The translations under genes were made by a program, and so were the position numbers. Under the pieces are notes generated by a model. The model had not been told where the DNA came from, ran no database searches, and saw only the letters and a list, made by a program, of their open reading frames with translations. 64,000 nucleotides of DNA, from contig NZ_JAIQDG010000009.1 in NCBI RefSeq assembly GCF_020037125.1, positions 186,001-250,000 of the forward strand, written 5' to 3'. Below are positions 1 through 9,500 of the stretch, one piece after another (within the stretch, counting starts at the first letter, position 1; the number at the start of each line of letters is the position of its first letter). This DNA is from Myxococcus sp. RHSTA-1-4. Its GTDB lineage: Bacteria > Myxococcota > Myxococcia > Myxococcales > Myxococcaceae.

Positions 1-1
1 G

Positions 2-1900
2 CACGTGCTGCGCCGGGACGTGGCCGCGGCGCGCGCGGCCTTCCAGCAGGCCCAGGCGGGGCGGCCGGAGTCGCCCTCCGTGCAGCTCGGCCTGGCCAGC
101 GTGCTGGAGCTGGAGGGCCGGGTGCCGGAGGCGCGCACGCTGCTGGAGGGCGTCACCACGCGCTTCCCGCAGGCCGCCGAGCCGAGGGAGAAGCTGGCGC
201 GGCTGTACCTCGCGGCCGGAGACGTGGCTCGGGCGGAGGCCCAGGCGCTGGCGCTGGTGAAGCTGGGCAGCACGCCCGCGGCGCACCTGCTCCTGGGTGA
301 CGTGCGGCTGGCGCAGAAGAGCGCGGCGGCCGCGGAGGTGGAGTACCGCAAGGTGCTGCAGCTCCAGCCGGGCCTCGTGCTGGGGCAGATGGCGGTGGGC
401 AAGGCGCTGCAGGCGCAGGGACGCCACGAGGAGGCCATCCAGTTCCTGGAGGCCGCGGTGCGCTCCGGCGCCAACAGCCTGGAGCTGTGGGCCACGCTGG
501 GCTCCGTCAACCGGCGCGCGGGCCGCTTCCAGCGCGCGGTGGAGGTCCACCGGCGCGTGGTGGAGATGGCCCCCCGGCAGGCCCTGGGCTGGGTGCTGCT
601 GGGCGCGGACCACTTCGCCACCGGCCAGTGGGACCAGGCCATCGAGGACTACTCCAACGCCTTGCAGGTGGAGCCGGAGCACCCCGGGGCGAAGCAGTGG
701 CTGGCCCGCGCACTGGCCCACCGCGCCCGCGACAGGGCCGGGGCGGGGCGCCTGGAGGACTCCGTGCGGGATTTGCGCCGCGCGTACGACTTGGAACGCT
801 CCGCCCTCATGGCCCGCCGGCTGGGCGCCGCGCTGCTGGAGACGCGCGCCTTCCCCGAGGCCCGCAGGGTGATGGAGCAGGGCGTCACGCTGCCCGGCGC
901 CACCTGGCGCGAGGGGCTGCTGCTGGGCTACGCGCGGCTGGCCTCGGGCGACGCGCAGGCGGCGCTGGAGTCCTTCACCCGCGCGGGGACGCAGACGGAG
1001 GAGCCGGACGAGCAGGCCGAGACGTCCGTGGGCGCCGCGCTGGCGGAGGTGGAGCTGGGGCAGGTGGACGCCGCCGTGCAGCGGCTCACCGCGGTGGGGC
1101 CCTCGCGGGCCGCCGCGCAGGTGGCGGGCGCCAACCTTCCACGCGTGCTGGTGCGCCGCGCGCTGGCGCGCCTGGAGGCCGGCGACGCCGAGGGCGCGGA
1201 CCGGGATTTGGACCTGGTGGACCGGCTGGGCACCGGCAGCCGCGCGGACCTGGCGAAGCTGGCCCTCTTCACCCGCGGCCTGGCGCGCGCGGAGGCGGGG
1301 CGCCACGCGGAGGCGAGCGCCGCCCTCAAGCGCGCCCTCGCCCCCGCCCAGCGCTGGGCCTGGCCCAACACCCGCGCCCTCGCGGAGGCCTTCGTCCTCT
1401 ACAAGAAGGGGCAGGTGCCCGCGGCGCGCAAGCAGCTCGCCGCCGCCTCGAAGAAGCCCATGCCCGGGCAGCCGAAGTGGCTGGCCGCCATGACGGGCGC
1501 GCTCCACCGGCGAGAGGCCGGGCTGGCATACGCCGCCGGCAACATGAAGCTGGCGGAGAAGGCCCTCAAGGCCGCGCTCGCCCAGGCCCCGGAGGACGCG
1601 CTGGTGCAGCACAACCTGGCCTGCGTGGACTGGCGCAAGGGCCGGGCGGCGAGCGCGCTGGACACCTGGCGCCAGCTGGAGTCCGCCGTGCCGGTGGCCG
1701 CCCTCAACCTCGGCATCGACGCGCAGGAGCGCCGCCGCGAGCCCGCCGAGGCCGTGGACGCCTGGCGCCGCTACCTCGCCGCCGGAGCCGGCCCGCGCCT
1801 GGCCCAGGTGCGCGAGTGGAAGGAGCGCCTGCAGAGCCTCCATGGCCTCGCGGAGCCTTCCACCAGCGCGCCGGCCGTCACCGCGGAGGAGACCCCATGA
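2..1900 (+). CDS. TPR-repeat protein, 5' end outside window
   Basis: The frame is open from the left edge of the window, so the true start lies upstream and the protein is partial. About 630 residues are visible. They are almost entirely helical tetratricopeptide repeats of about 34 residues with the usual W/L/G/Y/A/P spacing (for example runs ending in APRQALGWVLLGADHFATG). The pattern resembles large TPR scaffolds such as the PrsT/PilF type. No catalytic motif is seen. Its TGA stop overlaps the ATG of the next gene (ATGA), so it is translationally coupled to a PhnD-like binding protein. Role is inferred only as a protein-protein scaffold, possibly for export or sensing. Confidence 0.8.
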   Translation, partial: HVLRRDVAAARAAFQQAQAGRPESPSVQLGLASVLELEGRVPEARTLLEGVTTRFPQAAEPREKLARLYLAAGDVARAEAQALALVKLGSTPAAHLLLGDVRLAQKSAAAAEVEYRKVLQLQPGLVLGQMAVGKALQAQGRHEEAIQFLEAAVRSGANSLELWATLGSVNRRAGRFQRAVEVHRRVVEMAPRQALGWVLLGADHFATGQWDQAIEDYSNALQVEPEHPGAKQWLARALAHRARDRAGAGRLEDSVRDLRRAYDLERSALMARRLGAALLETRAFPEARRVMEQGVTLPGATWREGLLLGYARLASGDAQAALESFTRAGTQTEEPDEQAETSVGAALAEVELGQVDAAVQRLTAVGPSRAAAQVAGANLPRVLVRRALARLEAGDAEGADRDLDLVDRLGTGSRADLAKLALFTRGLARAEAGRHAEASAALKRALAPAQRWAWPNTRALAEAFVLYKKGQVPAARKQLAAASKKPMPGQPKWLAAMTGALHRREAGLAYAAGNMKLAEKALKAALAQAPEDALVQHNLACVDWRKGRAASALDTWRQLESAVPVAALNLGIDAQERRREPAEAVDAWRRYLAAGAGPRLAQVREWKERLQSLHGLAEPSTSAPAVTAEETP

Positions 1901-2817
1901 AGAAGGCACACCACTTCCTCCTGGCCGGCCTCGTGCTGGCCTGTACCCTGGCCGCCGCCCCCGCGGGCGCGGCCGCGAAGAAGGCCACCCTGGGCGTCTT
2001 CCTCGCCACCACCCTGGCGGACGGCCAGGAGCGCTTCCAGTACGCGGAGGCGCTGGCCGCGAGGCTGGGCGACGCGCTGGACCGCCCCGTGGCCGCCAAG
2101 AGCTTCGGCCGGTACGAGGACTTCTCCCGCGCCGTGTCCGAGGGGCTGCTGGACTTCGCCGTGGTGGATGCGTGGGCCGCCGTGCAGCTCGGCAACCGCG
2201 CGAAGCCGGTGGCCTGGGCCTCCCGCTCCGGCGAGACGCAGCAGCGCTGGGCCATCGTCTCCACCCAGAAGGGCGCCGTGAAGGACCTGGCCGGCAAGCG
2301 CCTGGCGCTCGTGAAGGGCGCGGGCCCCTCGGACCCGAAGTTCGTCACCCACGTCGTGCTCGGCGGTGACCTGGACGCGCAGCGTCACTTCAAGGTGACG
2401 CCCGTGCCCAACGTGGAGTCCGCCCTGAAGATGCTGGAGGCCCGGGGCGCGGAGGCCGCCCTCGTCCCGCTCGCCCACGTGCCCAAGGACAAGGACGTGC
2501 GCGTCCTCTTCCGCAGCGGCCGCATTCCCGGCGCGGTGCTGGTGGACCTGCGGGGCAGCGGGGACGTGCTCACCGGGGTGCTCGCGGCCGTGGGCGCGGT
2601 GCCCCCCTTCGACGCCTTCGCCCGCGTCCAGGACCGTGACTTCGAGGACTTCCGCAGGCTCGTCACCCAGGGCCCTCCACGCCGCCAGCCCGTGCTGGCC
2701 GAGCCCCCCGACCTGCGCGTGGACGCCGAGGTCCTGGTGCGCTCCGAGGAGCTGGGCCCCGCCCTGCCTTCCTTCGCCGGGGACCTCGCCGTCTCCGCCG
2801 AACAGCCCGATGACTGA
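1897..2817 (+). CDS. PhnD/phosphonate-type periplasmic substrate-binding protein
   Basis: 306 aa. Residues 1-25 form a signal peptide (basic start, hydrophobic core, Ala-rich cleavage region). The mature part follows the two-lobed PhnD/transferrin-like binding fold: TLGVFLATTL opens the first strand, followed by a quantity-driven module (FSRAVSEGLLDFAVVDAWAA) and the hinge segment DLAGKRLALVKGAG near residue 130. This family binds phosphonate or phosphate esters, but stand-alone members also act as sensors. No ABC permease or ATPase lies beside it, and its partner is the TPR protein it overlaps. A sensor or scaffold role is therefore as likely as transport. The ATG overlaps the upstream stop. 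Confidence 0.72.
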   Translation: MKKAHHFLLAGLVLACTLAAAPAGAAAKKATLGVFLATTLADGQERFQYAEALAARLGDALDRPVAAKSFGRYEDFSRAVSEGLLDFAVVDAWAAVQLGNRAKPVAWASRSGETQQRWAIVSTQKGAVKDLAGKRLALVKGAGPSDPKFVTHVVLGGDLDAQRHFKVTPVPNVESALKMLEARGAEAALVPLAHVPKDKDVRVLFRSGRIPGAVLVDLRGSGDVLTGVLAAVGAVPPFDAFARVQDRDFEDFRRLVTQGPPRRQPVLAEPPDLRVDAEVLVRSEELGPALPSFAGDLAVSAEQPDD

Positions 2818-2834
2818 GGCCTCCGGGCGCACCT

Positions 2835-2849
2835 GGACCCACCGGGTCC
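2835..2849 (+). terminator. weak hairpin after PhnD-like gene
   Basis: GGACCC-ACC-GGGTCC forms a perfect 6-bp stem with a 3-nt loop, 17 bases after the PhnD-like stop codon. Only a T-rich stretch (ACTTCTTGAGTTT) follows, not a true U tract. It may act as a weak terminator or processing site. The rest of 2818-3038 holds no gene I can support. Confidence 0.35.
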
Positions 2850-3038
2850 CGGCCAACTTCTTGAGTTTCAGGGAATGAGAGTCGCTGACTTGGCCCAGCA
2901 GTGGCTCTGCGGTAGGTTGAAGTCCGACGGCGCGAGCGTTCAGGGGTGGTGCTTTGTCCGAGAGGACGATGACCCCGACGCCGGGCCCGCCAACCCGGGG
3001 CGTGCGTACAGGACCGTGGGTGTCCCCCATTCACGGAT

Positions 3039-5648
3039 GTGAGAACGATGCACTCGACTGTGTACCGTGAGCCGCGGAAAGGCGCGGTGAAGGCTCTTCC
3101 AGGGCGCCGGGGTGTTCGGGCCCTGTCCATGTCCCTCATGTTGTGCCTGCTGGCCGTCACCGGCCTCGCCGGCACCGAAGCCCGCGCCCAGGACGCCGCG
3201 GCGGAGGCTCCGGCCAAGGTGCGCAGGAAGAAGCGCGTGGCCCCCAAGAGCGCCACGACGCCGCGCGCCTCGAAGCCGAAGGGCAAGTCGCGCAAGGCCC
3301 AGAAGACGGCCGTCAAGCCGGCCACGCCTCCGGCCGACGCGGAGATTCCCGTCCTGGGCGGGCCGGCCACGGATGATCCGCTCACCGCGACCGAGCCGGT
3401 GATGCCGGTGGCGGCCGAGCCGCCCACCCCGATGGCCCCCTCCATGGGGGAGCCGCTGCCCGTGGCGTCGCCGGGCTCGCCCATGGCCACCCCGGCCGTG
3501 GGGACGACGGCCACGCCGGTGGAGGCCACGACGGTGCCCGCCAGCGGCACGCTGCCCGCGCCGTCCCCGGTGGCCGCCCCGGCGCCCGCGCCGGCATCCA
3601 ACGTGCCCATCAGCGCGCCCTTCGCGGAGCCCACCCTGGACCGGCCGCTGCCGCCTCCCTCGGGCCTGGCCGGCGTGGACCCCCTGGCGGGCGGAGACAT
3701 GGTGGAGGAGTCCATCAACCGCGTGCTGAGCGAGGCGGTGGTGACCACCGCGTCCAAGCGCAACCAGCGCATCGCCGACGTGCCCCTCACGGTGTCCTGG
3801 ATTCCCGCCGAGGAGCTGGAGGGCACCGGCCAGTTCTCGCTGTGCGAGGCCATCCAGTACTTCCCCGGCATGGAGTGCCGCCGGGGCTCCATGCGCAAGG
3901 CGGCGGTGAGCGCGCGCGGTCTGGGCTCCAACTACCTGTCCAACCGCCTGCTGCTCTTGAAGGACGGCCGCCCGCTGACGGACCCGTGGACGGGCCAGTT
4001 CTACGCGGACGAGACGACGCCGCTGGTCAACCTCAAGCAGGTGGAGGTCATCCGGGGCCCGGGCTCGTCGCTGTACGGCTCCAACGCCTTCAGCGGCGTC
4101 ATCAACATCATCGAGCGCCAGCCGGCGGACCTGCTCGCCAAGGGCCGGAACGTGGGCGCCGAGGCGCGGGTGCTGGCGGGCCAGGACCAGACGTGGCGCG
4201 TGCACGGCAACGTGGCCGGCCGCGGCGGCCCGGTGGAGGCGCTGCTGGGCTACTACGGCTACGGCTCGGACGGGCCGCAGCTCTTCAACGACCCGCGCGT
4301 GGGCCGGGTGGACGACAACCAGGACTCACTGGTGCACCAGGTGAGCGGCAAGGTGCGCGCGGGCCCGCTGGCGCTGGACGCGGACTTCACGGACGCGGAG
4401 ATTGGCCGCCCGGGCGGCACCAACATCTCCACCGTGGGCAACTGCGGCCGCTGCCACTACACGCCCAACGACTCGGAGTCGGTGCAGAACTTCAACGCCT
4501 CCGCCCAGGTGGACACACAGGTGTCGGAGAACCTGCGCCTGTTCGGCCAGGCGTACGGCCTCTTCAAGCGCCGCGACGTGCTGATGGAGAACGCCTTCGG
4601 TGGCGACCCGCAGCGCGCCCTGGGCAAGCGCCGGCGGCTGGGCGGCGAGGCTCGCGCGCTCCTGTCCGTGGGCGACCTGAACGTCACCTTCGGCGGCGAC
4701 GTGAAGCTGGACCAGGTGAACGTGCCCAACGTCCTGCCGGAGCTGACGCTGGACGACACGAAGCAGACCATCATCGGCGGCTTCGTGGACGCGGAGTACC
4801 GCCTCTTCAACCGGCTGGTGTTCGGCGCGGGCGCCCGCTACGACCGCTACCAGATTCCCGAGCGCGTCTGGACCCAGCGCACGGACCAGCTTTCGCCGCG
4901 CGCCAGCGTCGTCTTCCACGCGGTGCCGGAGTTGCTCACGCTGCGCACCAACTACGGCCGCGCCTTCCGCGCGCCCACGCTGGCGGAGCTGGCCATCAAC
5001 CAGCAGATGTACGCGGCCACACTGGTAGGCAACGCGGACCTGCGCGCGGAGACGCTGGACACCTTCGAGGCGTCGGTGGACTTCTGGCCCTTCGACCGGA
5101 AGGTGCGTCTGACGGGCACGGGCTTCTACAACCTGGCGAAGAACTTCATCAATCAGGAGCTGGTGTTCGGCTCCGTCTCCCAGTTCAAGAACCTGGGCGA
5201 CGCGCGCGTGCGGGGCTTCGAGCTGGAGGCCGCCGCGCAGATTCCGTCCATCGACTCGTCCTTCGACGTGGCCTACCAGTTCCTGGACGCCAAGACGCTT
5301 CCGTACGGCGACGGGCCGGAGACGCCGCTGGACTACGCGCCCGGCCACCGCATCTACGCGCGCGGGCGCACCAACATCGGCAAGGTGGCCTTCGCGGAGC
5401 TGTACGCCCTCTTCGTGGGCCCGCGCTACGACCCGGGCTTCCTGGTGGACGAGGCCACGGGCCAGGCCACCACGCGGGTGCAGCTCCCCAGCTACGTCAC
5501 CGCCAGCGCGCGCGTGGGCTTCAACGTCTACGACGGCGTCTCCGTGTCGTTCCTGGGCTCCAACCTCTTCAACGCCCGGTACGAGGAGTCGCACGGCTTC
5601 CCAGCGCCCCCGCAGTCCTTCTTCAGTGAAGTCAAGGTTCGCTACTAG
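3039..5648 (+). CDS. TonB-dependent outer-membrane receptor
   Basis: 869 aa from GTG 3039; ATG 3048 is an equally plausible start. A signal peptide sits at about residues 28-52 (hydrophobic core LSMSLMLCLLAV, then EARAQ). Next come a Lys-rich stretch and a Pro/Ala/Val-rich linker of about 140 residues, which is unusually long. The plug domain begins near residue 230 (VVTTASKRNQRIADVPLTV, then VEVIRGPGSSLYGSNAFSG, the classic TonB plug motif). The rest is a beta-barrel ending in an aromatic-terminal strand (SFFSEVKVRY), as expected for BAM-dependent barrels. It imports an iron complex, vitamin or glycan through TonB energy; the substrate is unknown. A CGRCH motif at residues 469-473 is noted separately. 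It sits 3 bp before the HATPase gene, so co-transcription is likely. Confidence 0.88.
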   Translation: MRTMHSTVYREPRKGAVKALPGRRGVRALSMSLMLCLLAVTGLAGTEARAQDAAAEAPAKVRRKKRVAPKSATTPRASKPKGKSRKAQKTAVKPATPPADAEIPVLGGPATDDPLTATEPVMPVAAEPPTPMAPSMGEPLPVASPGSPMATPAVGTTATPVEATTVPASGTLPAPSPVAAPAPAPASNVPISAPFAEPTLDRPLPPPSGLAGVDPLAGGDMVEESINRVLSEAVVTTASKRNQRIADVPLTVSWIPAEELEGTGQFSLCEAIQYFPGMECRRGSMRKAAVSARGLGSNYLSNRLLLLKDGRPLTDPWTGQFYADETTPLVNLKQVEVIRGPGSSLYGSNAFSGVINIIERQPADLLAKGRNVGAEARVLAGQDQTWRVHGNVAGRGGPVEALLGYYGYGSDGPQLFNDPRVGRVDDNQDSLVHQVSGKVRAGPLALDADFTDAEIGRPGGTNISTVGNCGRCHYTPNDSESVQNFNASAQVDTQVSENLRLFGQAYGLFKRRDVLMENAFGGDPQRALGKRRRLGGEARALLSVGDLNVTFGGDVKLDQVNVPNVLPELTLDDTKQTIIGGFVDAEYRLFNRLVFGAGARYDRYQIPERVWTQRTDQLSPRASVVFHAVPELLTLRTNYGRAFRAPTLAELAINQQMYAATLVGNADLRAETLDTFEASVDFWPFDRKVRLTGTGFYNLAKNFINQELVFGSVSQFKNLGDARVRGFELEAAAQIPSIDSSFDVAYQFLDAKTLPYGDGPETPLDYAPGHRIYARGRTNIGKVAFAELYALFVGPRYDPGFLVDEATGQATTRVQLPSYVTASARVGFNVYDGVSVSFLGSNLFNARYEESHGFPAPPQSFFSEVKVRY

Positions 5649-5651
5649 GCC

Positions 5652-6500
5652 TTGAGTACCGCACCCCACATGGAGCCCGGGGGTCTCCTGCTGATCGCCG
5701 ACGAGTCGCTTCCTCCCGCGCTGCTGGAGCGGGCGGCTCCGGTGCTGGCGCAGGGAGGGGTGGCCCTCCACCAGGGGCCGGAGCTCCCCTCCGGCCCGCG
5801 CCGGCTGGTGCTCTTCGACGGCCGGCTGTCGCCGTCACACGCGGAGTCGCTGCGCCGCGAGCCTCCGCCCCTGCTGCTGGCCACGCGCGGCCCGGACGGA
5901 CGTCCCGCCGCGTGGGAGGTGCGCCTGCTGGGGGCCCTGCTGCGAGGCGGGGCGCTGCTGCCGGAAGGGGTGGAGGTGGCGAGGCACCGGCTGCGGCGGG
6001 TGGCGGACATCGGTGTCACGGGGGCCGCGGCCTCGGCGGCGGTGGGGCAGGCGGGTGGCTCCCGCGTGGCGGCCGGCCTGGTGGGTGACGTGGTGCATGA
6101 GTTGGCCGCCAACGCGCTGCTGGATGCTCCGGTGGACGCGCGGGGCCAGCACCGCTACGCGCACCGGCGCACGGAGGTGAGCGAGGTGGCGGAGGAGGAC
6201 GCCTGCGAGCTGTCCTTCGCGGTGGAGGACGGCCGGATGTGGCTGGAGGTGGTGGACCGCTTCGGCGGCCTGCGTCCGGGGCCCTTCGCCCGTGCGCTGG
6301 AGGGGTGGGGCGGGCGCGTGCGGGTGGACGCCTCGGGCGGGGGCGCGGGCCTGGGGCTGCGGCGCATCCTGGAGCACAGCGACACGGTGGCGGTCCGGGT
6401 GAGACCCGGCCAGGAATCGCGTGTCTTGTGCGTGGTGGACATGGGAGAGGCGCGCCGCCGCGCCACCCAACCGAAATCGCTGTTGTTCTGTCTGCAATGA
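5652..6500 (+). CDS. stand-alone HATPase_c (GHKL) protein, RsbW-like
   Basis: 282 aa from TTG 5652, 3 bp after the receptor stop; ATG 5670 would give a protein six residues shorter. The N-terminal half has no motif I recognise. The C-terminal half has GHKL features: an N-box-like helix HELAANALLDAP (E150, N154 counting from the TTG), a G1-like VVDRFGGL and a G2-like GGGAGLGLRRILEHSD. No phospho-acceptor His box is seen, so it is not a full sensor kinase. It fits the anti-sigma/partner-switch ATPase class, which phosphorylates STAS antagonists. The TGA overlaps the ATG of a kinase that itself carries STAS-like domains, which supports a partner-switch module. Confidence 0.72.
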   Translation: MSTAPHMEPGGLLLIADESLPPALLERAAPVLAQGGVALHQGPELPSGPRRLVLFDGRLSPSHAESLRREPPPLLLATRGPDGRPAAWEVRLLGALLRGGALLPEGVEVARHRLRRVADIGVTGAAASAAVGQAGGSRVAAGLVGDVVHELAANALLDAPVDARGQHRYAHRRTEVSEVAEEDACELSFAVEDGRMWLEVVDRFGGLRPGPFARALEGWGGRVRVDASGGGAGLGLRRILEHSDTVAVRVRPGQESRVLCVVDMGEARRRATQPKSLLFCLQ

Positions 6501-9500
6501 GGTCAGGGCCGGTGGATAGCCAGGGTTCCAACGCCATCATCAGCCGGCTCCGCGTGGGTACCATCACCCACGTCCGGATTTCCGGGGTCATCGACGAGAC
6601 ATTCCCACTGACGGCCAGCAGCCCGGAGCTCAGCGGGTTGTTGGTGGTCGACCTGGGACGGGTGGAGCGCATCAGCTCCTTCGGTGTGCGCCGGTGGATT
6701 GAGTTCGCCGGCAAGCTGCCTCCCGGGGCCCTGGGGCTGTACGTCGTGCACGCGCCACCGGTGATGGTGGACCAGCTCAACATGGTGGAGGGCTTCGCCG
6801 GCGTGGCGCGGGTGCTCTCCGTCCTGGCGCCCTACACCTGCCGCACCTGCAACGAGGACCGGCTGCGGGTGGTGAACCTGCTGGACGACGCCCAGGCCAT
6901 CGCCGAGGAGCGCGCGCCCGAGCACAAGTGCCCGGTGTGCGCCAACGCGCTGGAGTTCGCGGACCTGCCGGGCGAGTTCTTCGACTACGCGCGCCGCCAG
7001 CAGTTCGGCACGGTGGACCCGGTGGTGATGCGCTACCTGCGGGCCAGCATGCCCGCGGAGCAGCCGGAGTTGCAGCAGCACCTGAAAATCGTCCAGGACG
7101 ACATCACCTACATCACCCTGGCCAGCGCGCTGAAGGGCGACCTCAACGTGCGCCGGCTCGCGTCCGGGCTGGAGGGGCGTGTCGCCTTCGACTTCAGCCA
7201 CGTGAGCAAGGTGGAGCCGGAGGCGCTGCCCAAGCTGGAGCAGGTGCTGGAGACGGCGGCCCAGGGCGCGCAGGTGGTGCTGTGCCGGGTGCCGCCTCCG
7301 GTCCTCGCCGCGCTGGCGCGCTCGTCCCGGCATCCGCCGGTGCGCATGGCCACGCTGTGGCTGCCCTGCGACTGCCGCAACTGCGGGCAGGTGAGCCACC
7401 AGCGCATCCAGGCCGCGGACTACCTGGCGCAGCTCCGCGCCCAGCAGTCCGCCGTGGACATCGCGTGCCCCATCTGCGGCGGCGAGGCCCGCGTGCCCCA
7501 CATGCCCCAGCTCCAGGGCCTGCTGGCGCGCATGCAGCTCACGGACAGGCCGCTGGAGGACATGGAGGCGCTGGAGCCGCGCGCCCTCAGCCAGTACCTC
7601 TTCGGCTCCACGAACGTCGACCCCCAGGCGAAGCAGGGCGCCTCCACCGACATCTCCAACTCGCTGGGCAGCACGAAGCTGAACATCATCCGGCGGCTGG
7701 GGCAGGGCGGCATGGCGGAGGTCTTCCTCGCCAAACAGGTCGGCGTGAAGGGCTTCGAGAAGTTCGTGGTGATGAAGAAGATTCTCCCGCAGTTCGCGGA
7801 GAACCCCGAGTTCGTGGACATGCTGTTCGCGGAGGCGCGCGCCAACGCGCGGCTGACGCACCCGAACGTCGTGCAGACGTTCGACGTGGGCGTGTCCGAC
7901 GGGGTGGCGTACATCCTCATGGAGTACGTGCGCGGGCCGGACCTCAAGAAGCTGGTCATCGAGCTGCGGCGCAAGGGACTGGCGCTGCCGCTGGAGCACG
8001 CGCTGCGCATCGTCGCGGAGGTCGCGGCGGGCCTGCACTACGCGCACAGCTACGTGGACCCGGCGGGCACGCCGCACCCGGTGGTGCACCGGGACGTCAG
8101 CCCGCACAACGTCCTCATCTCGCTGGACGGCGCCATCAAGCTGAGCGACTTCGGCATCGCCAAGGTGGCGGGCGAGGAGAACACCCAGGCGGGCGTGCTG
8201 AAGGGGAAGATTTCCTACATCTCCCCGGAGGCGGCCTCCGGGCGCACGCTGGACGCGCGCAACGACGTGTTCGCCCTGGGCGTGGTGCTCTTCGAGCTGC
8301 TCACGGGCCAGCTTCCGTTCCGCAGGGACCACGACGCGGCCACGCTCAACGCCATCGTTCGCGAGCCGGCGCCGGTGCCTTCGCAGCTCAAGCCTCACAT
8401 TCCGCAGGACGTGTCCGACCTCATCCTCCGCGCGCTGGTGAAGGACCCGGCGCGGCGCACGCCGTCGGCCGCGGCGATGCGCGAGGAAATCGAGGCGGTG
8501 ATGGCCCACCACCGGCTCAACTCGTCGCCGGCGGCGGTGGCCCAGTTCTTCAAGGACACGCTGGGGGACCGGCTGGTGGAGTTCGCGCCGTCGACCACCT
8601 CGGGCACCGGCAGCCACCCGCGCCCCATGCCGTCGGGCACGGGCAGCGGGAATGTCCACACGGGAGAGATGGCCGCCCCGACGGACGGGCGCACGCCGAA
8701 CCGGGGCAGTGGCTCGCACCCGGCGACGACGGGCAGTGGCAGCGGCCCGCGTCCGGCGGCGGGCAGTGGCAGTGGCCCCAGGCCCATGACGCCACCTCCC
8801 GTCGCCAGCGCGCGTCCGGTGGCCGGCAGCGGAGCGCCTGGTGGCTCCTCGCCCGCGACGCCGCCCCCCGCCAGCGGCCCCCGTCCCCCCGCGAGCGGGA
8901 GCGTGCCGCGCGTGGAGCCCCGGGCCGCGGCGGTGCCTCCGCCGGCCTCGCTGCCCGAGCTCCCCGGCCTGGACGTGGACGTGGAGCTGGGCGAGCGCAC
9001 GGAGGTCCTCCCGCTGATACAGGGACAGCCTCCGCCGCGCGCGGAGGCCCCCGCGGCGCCCCGGCCCGCACCGCCGCCGCGGCCCTCCCAGCCGGCCATG
9101 GCGCGCCCCTCCACCACCGGCGTGCCGGCTCATGGCGCGCAGGCGAATGCCGCCGCGCAGGCCCGGGCCCCCGTGCCCACGCGGCCTTCCGTCAGCGTCC
9201 CCACGGTTCCGGAGCTCCCGGCCGCCCGTCCCGCTCCGCAGGGGGCCCCGCGGCCTCCCTCGAAGGAGGCCGAGGCGGGCGGGGGCGGGGCCTGGAAGTG
9301 GGCCGCGCTGGGGGGGGGCGGGCTGCTGGTGCTGGGCGCGGTGGCGCTGGTGATGCTGCGTGGCCCCGGCTCTCCGTTCGTCAACGTGGAGCCGGGCGAG
9401 CACGTCTACGTGGGCGGTGTGCGCGTGGAGGAGGGCTCGGCCTCGTTCGAGTCGCTGACCGGGCCGCTGCTCGTCTCCACGGCGGTGGACGGGAAGCTGC

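Noticed and set aside
487-2817. 776-codon frame containing the PhnD-like gene
   Set aside because: Only the part from 1897 has a signal peptide and family features. The upstream part is a Gly/Arg/Pro-rich shadow of the TPR gene.
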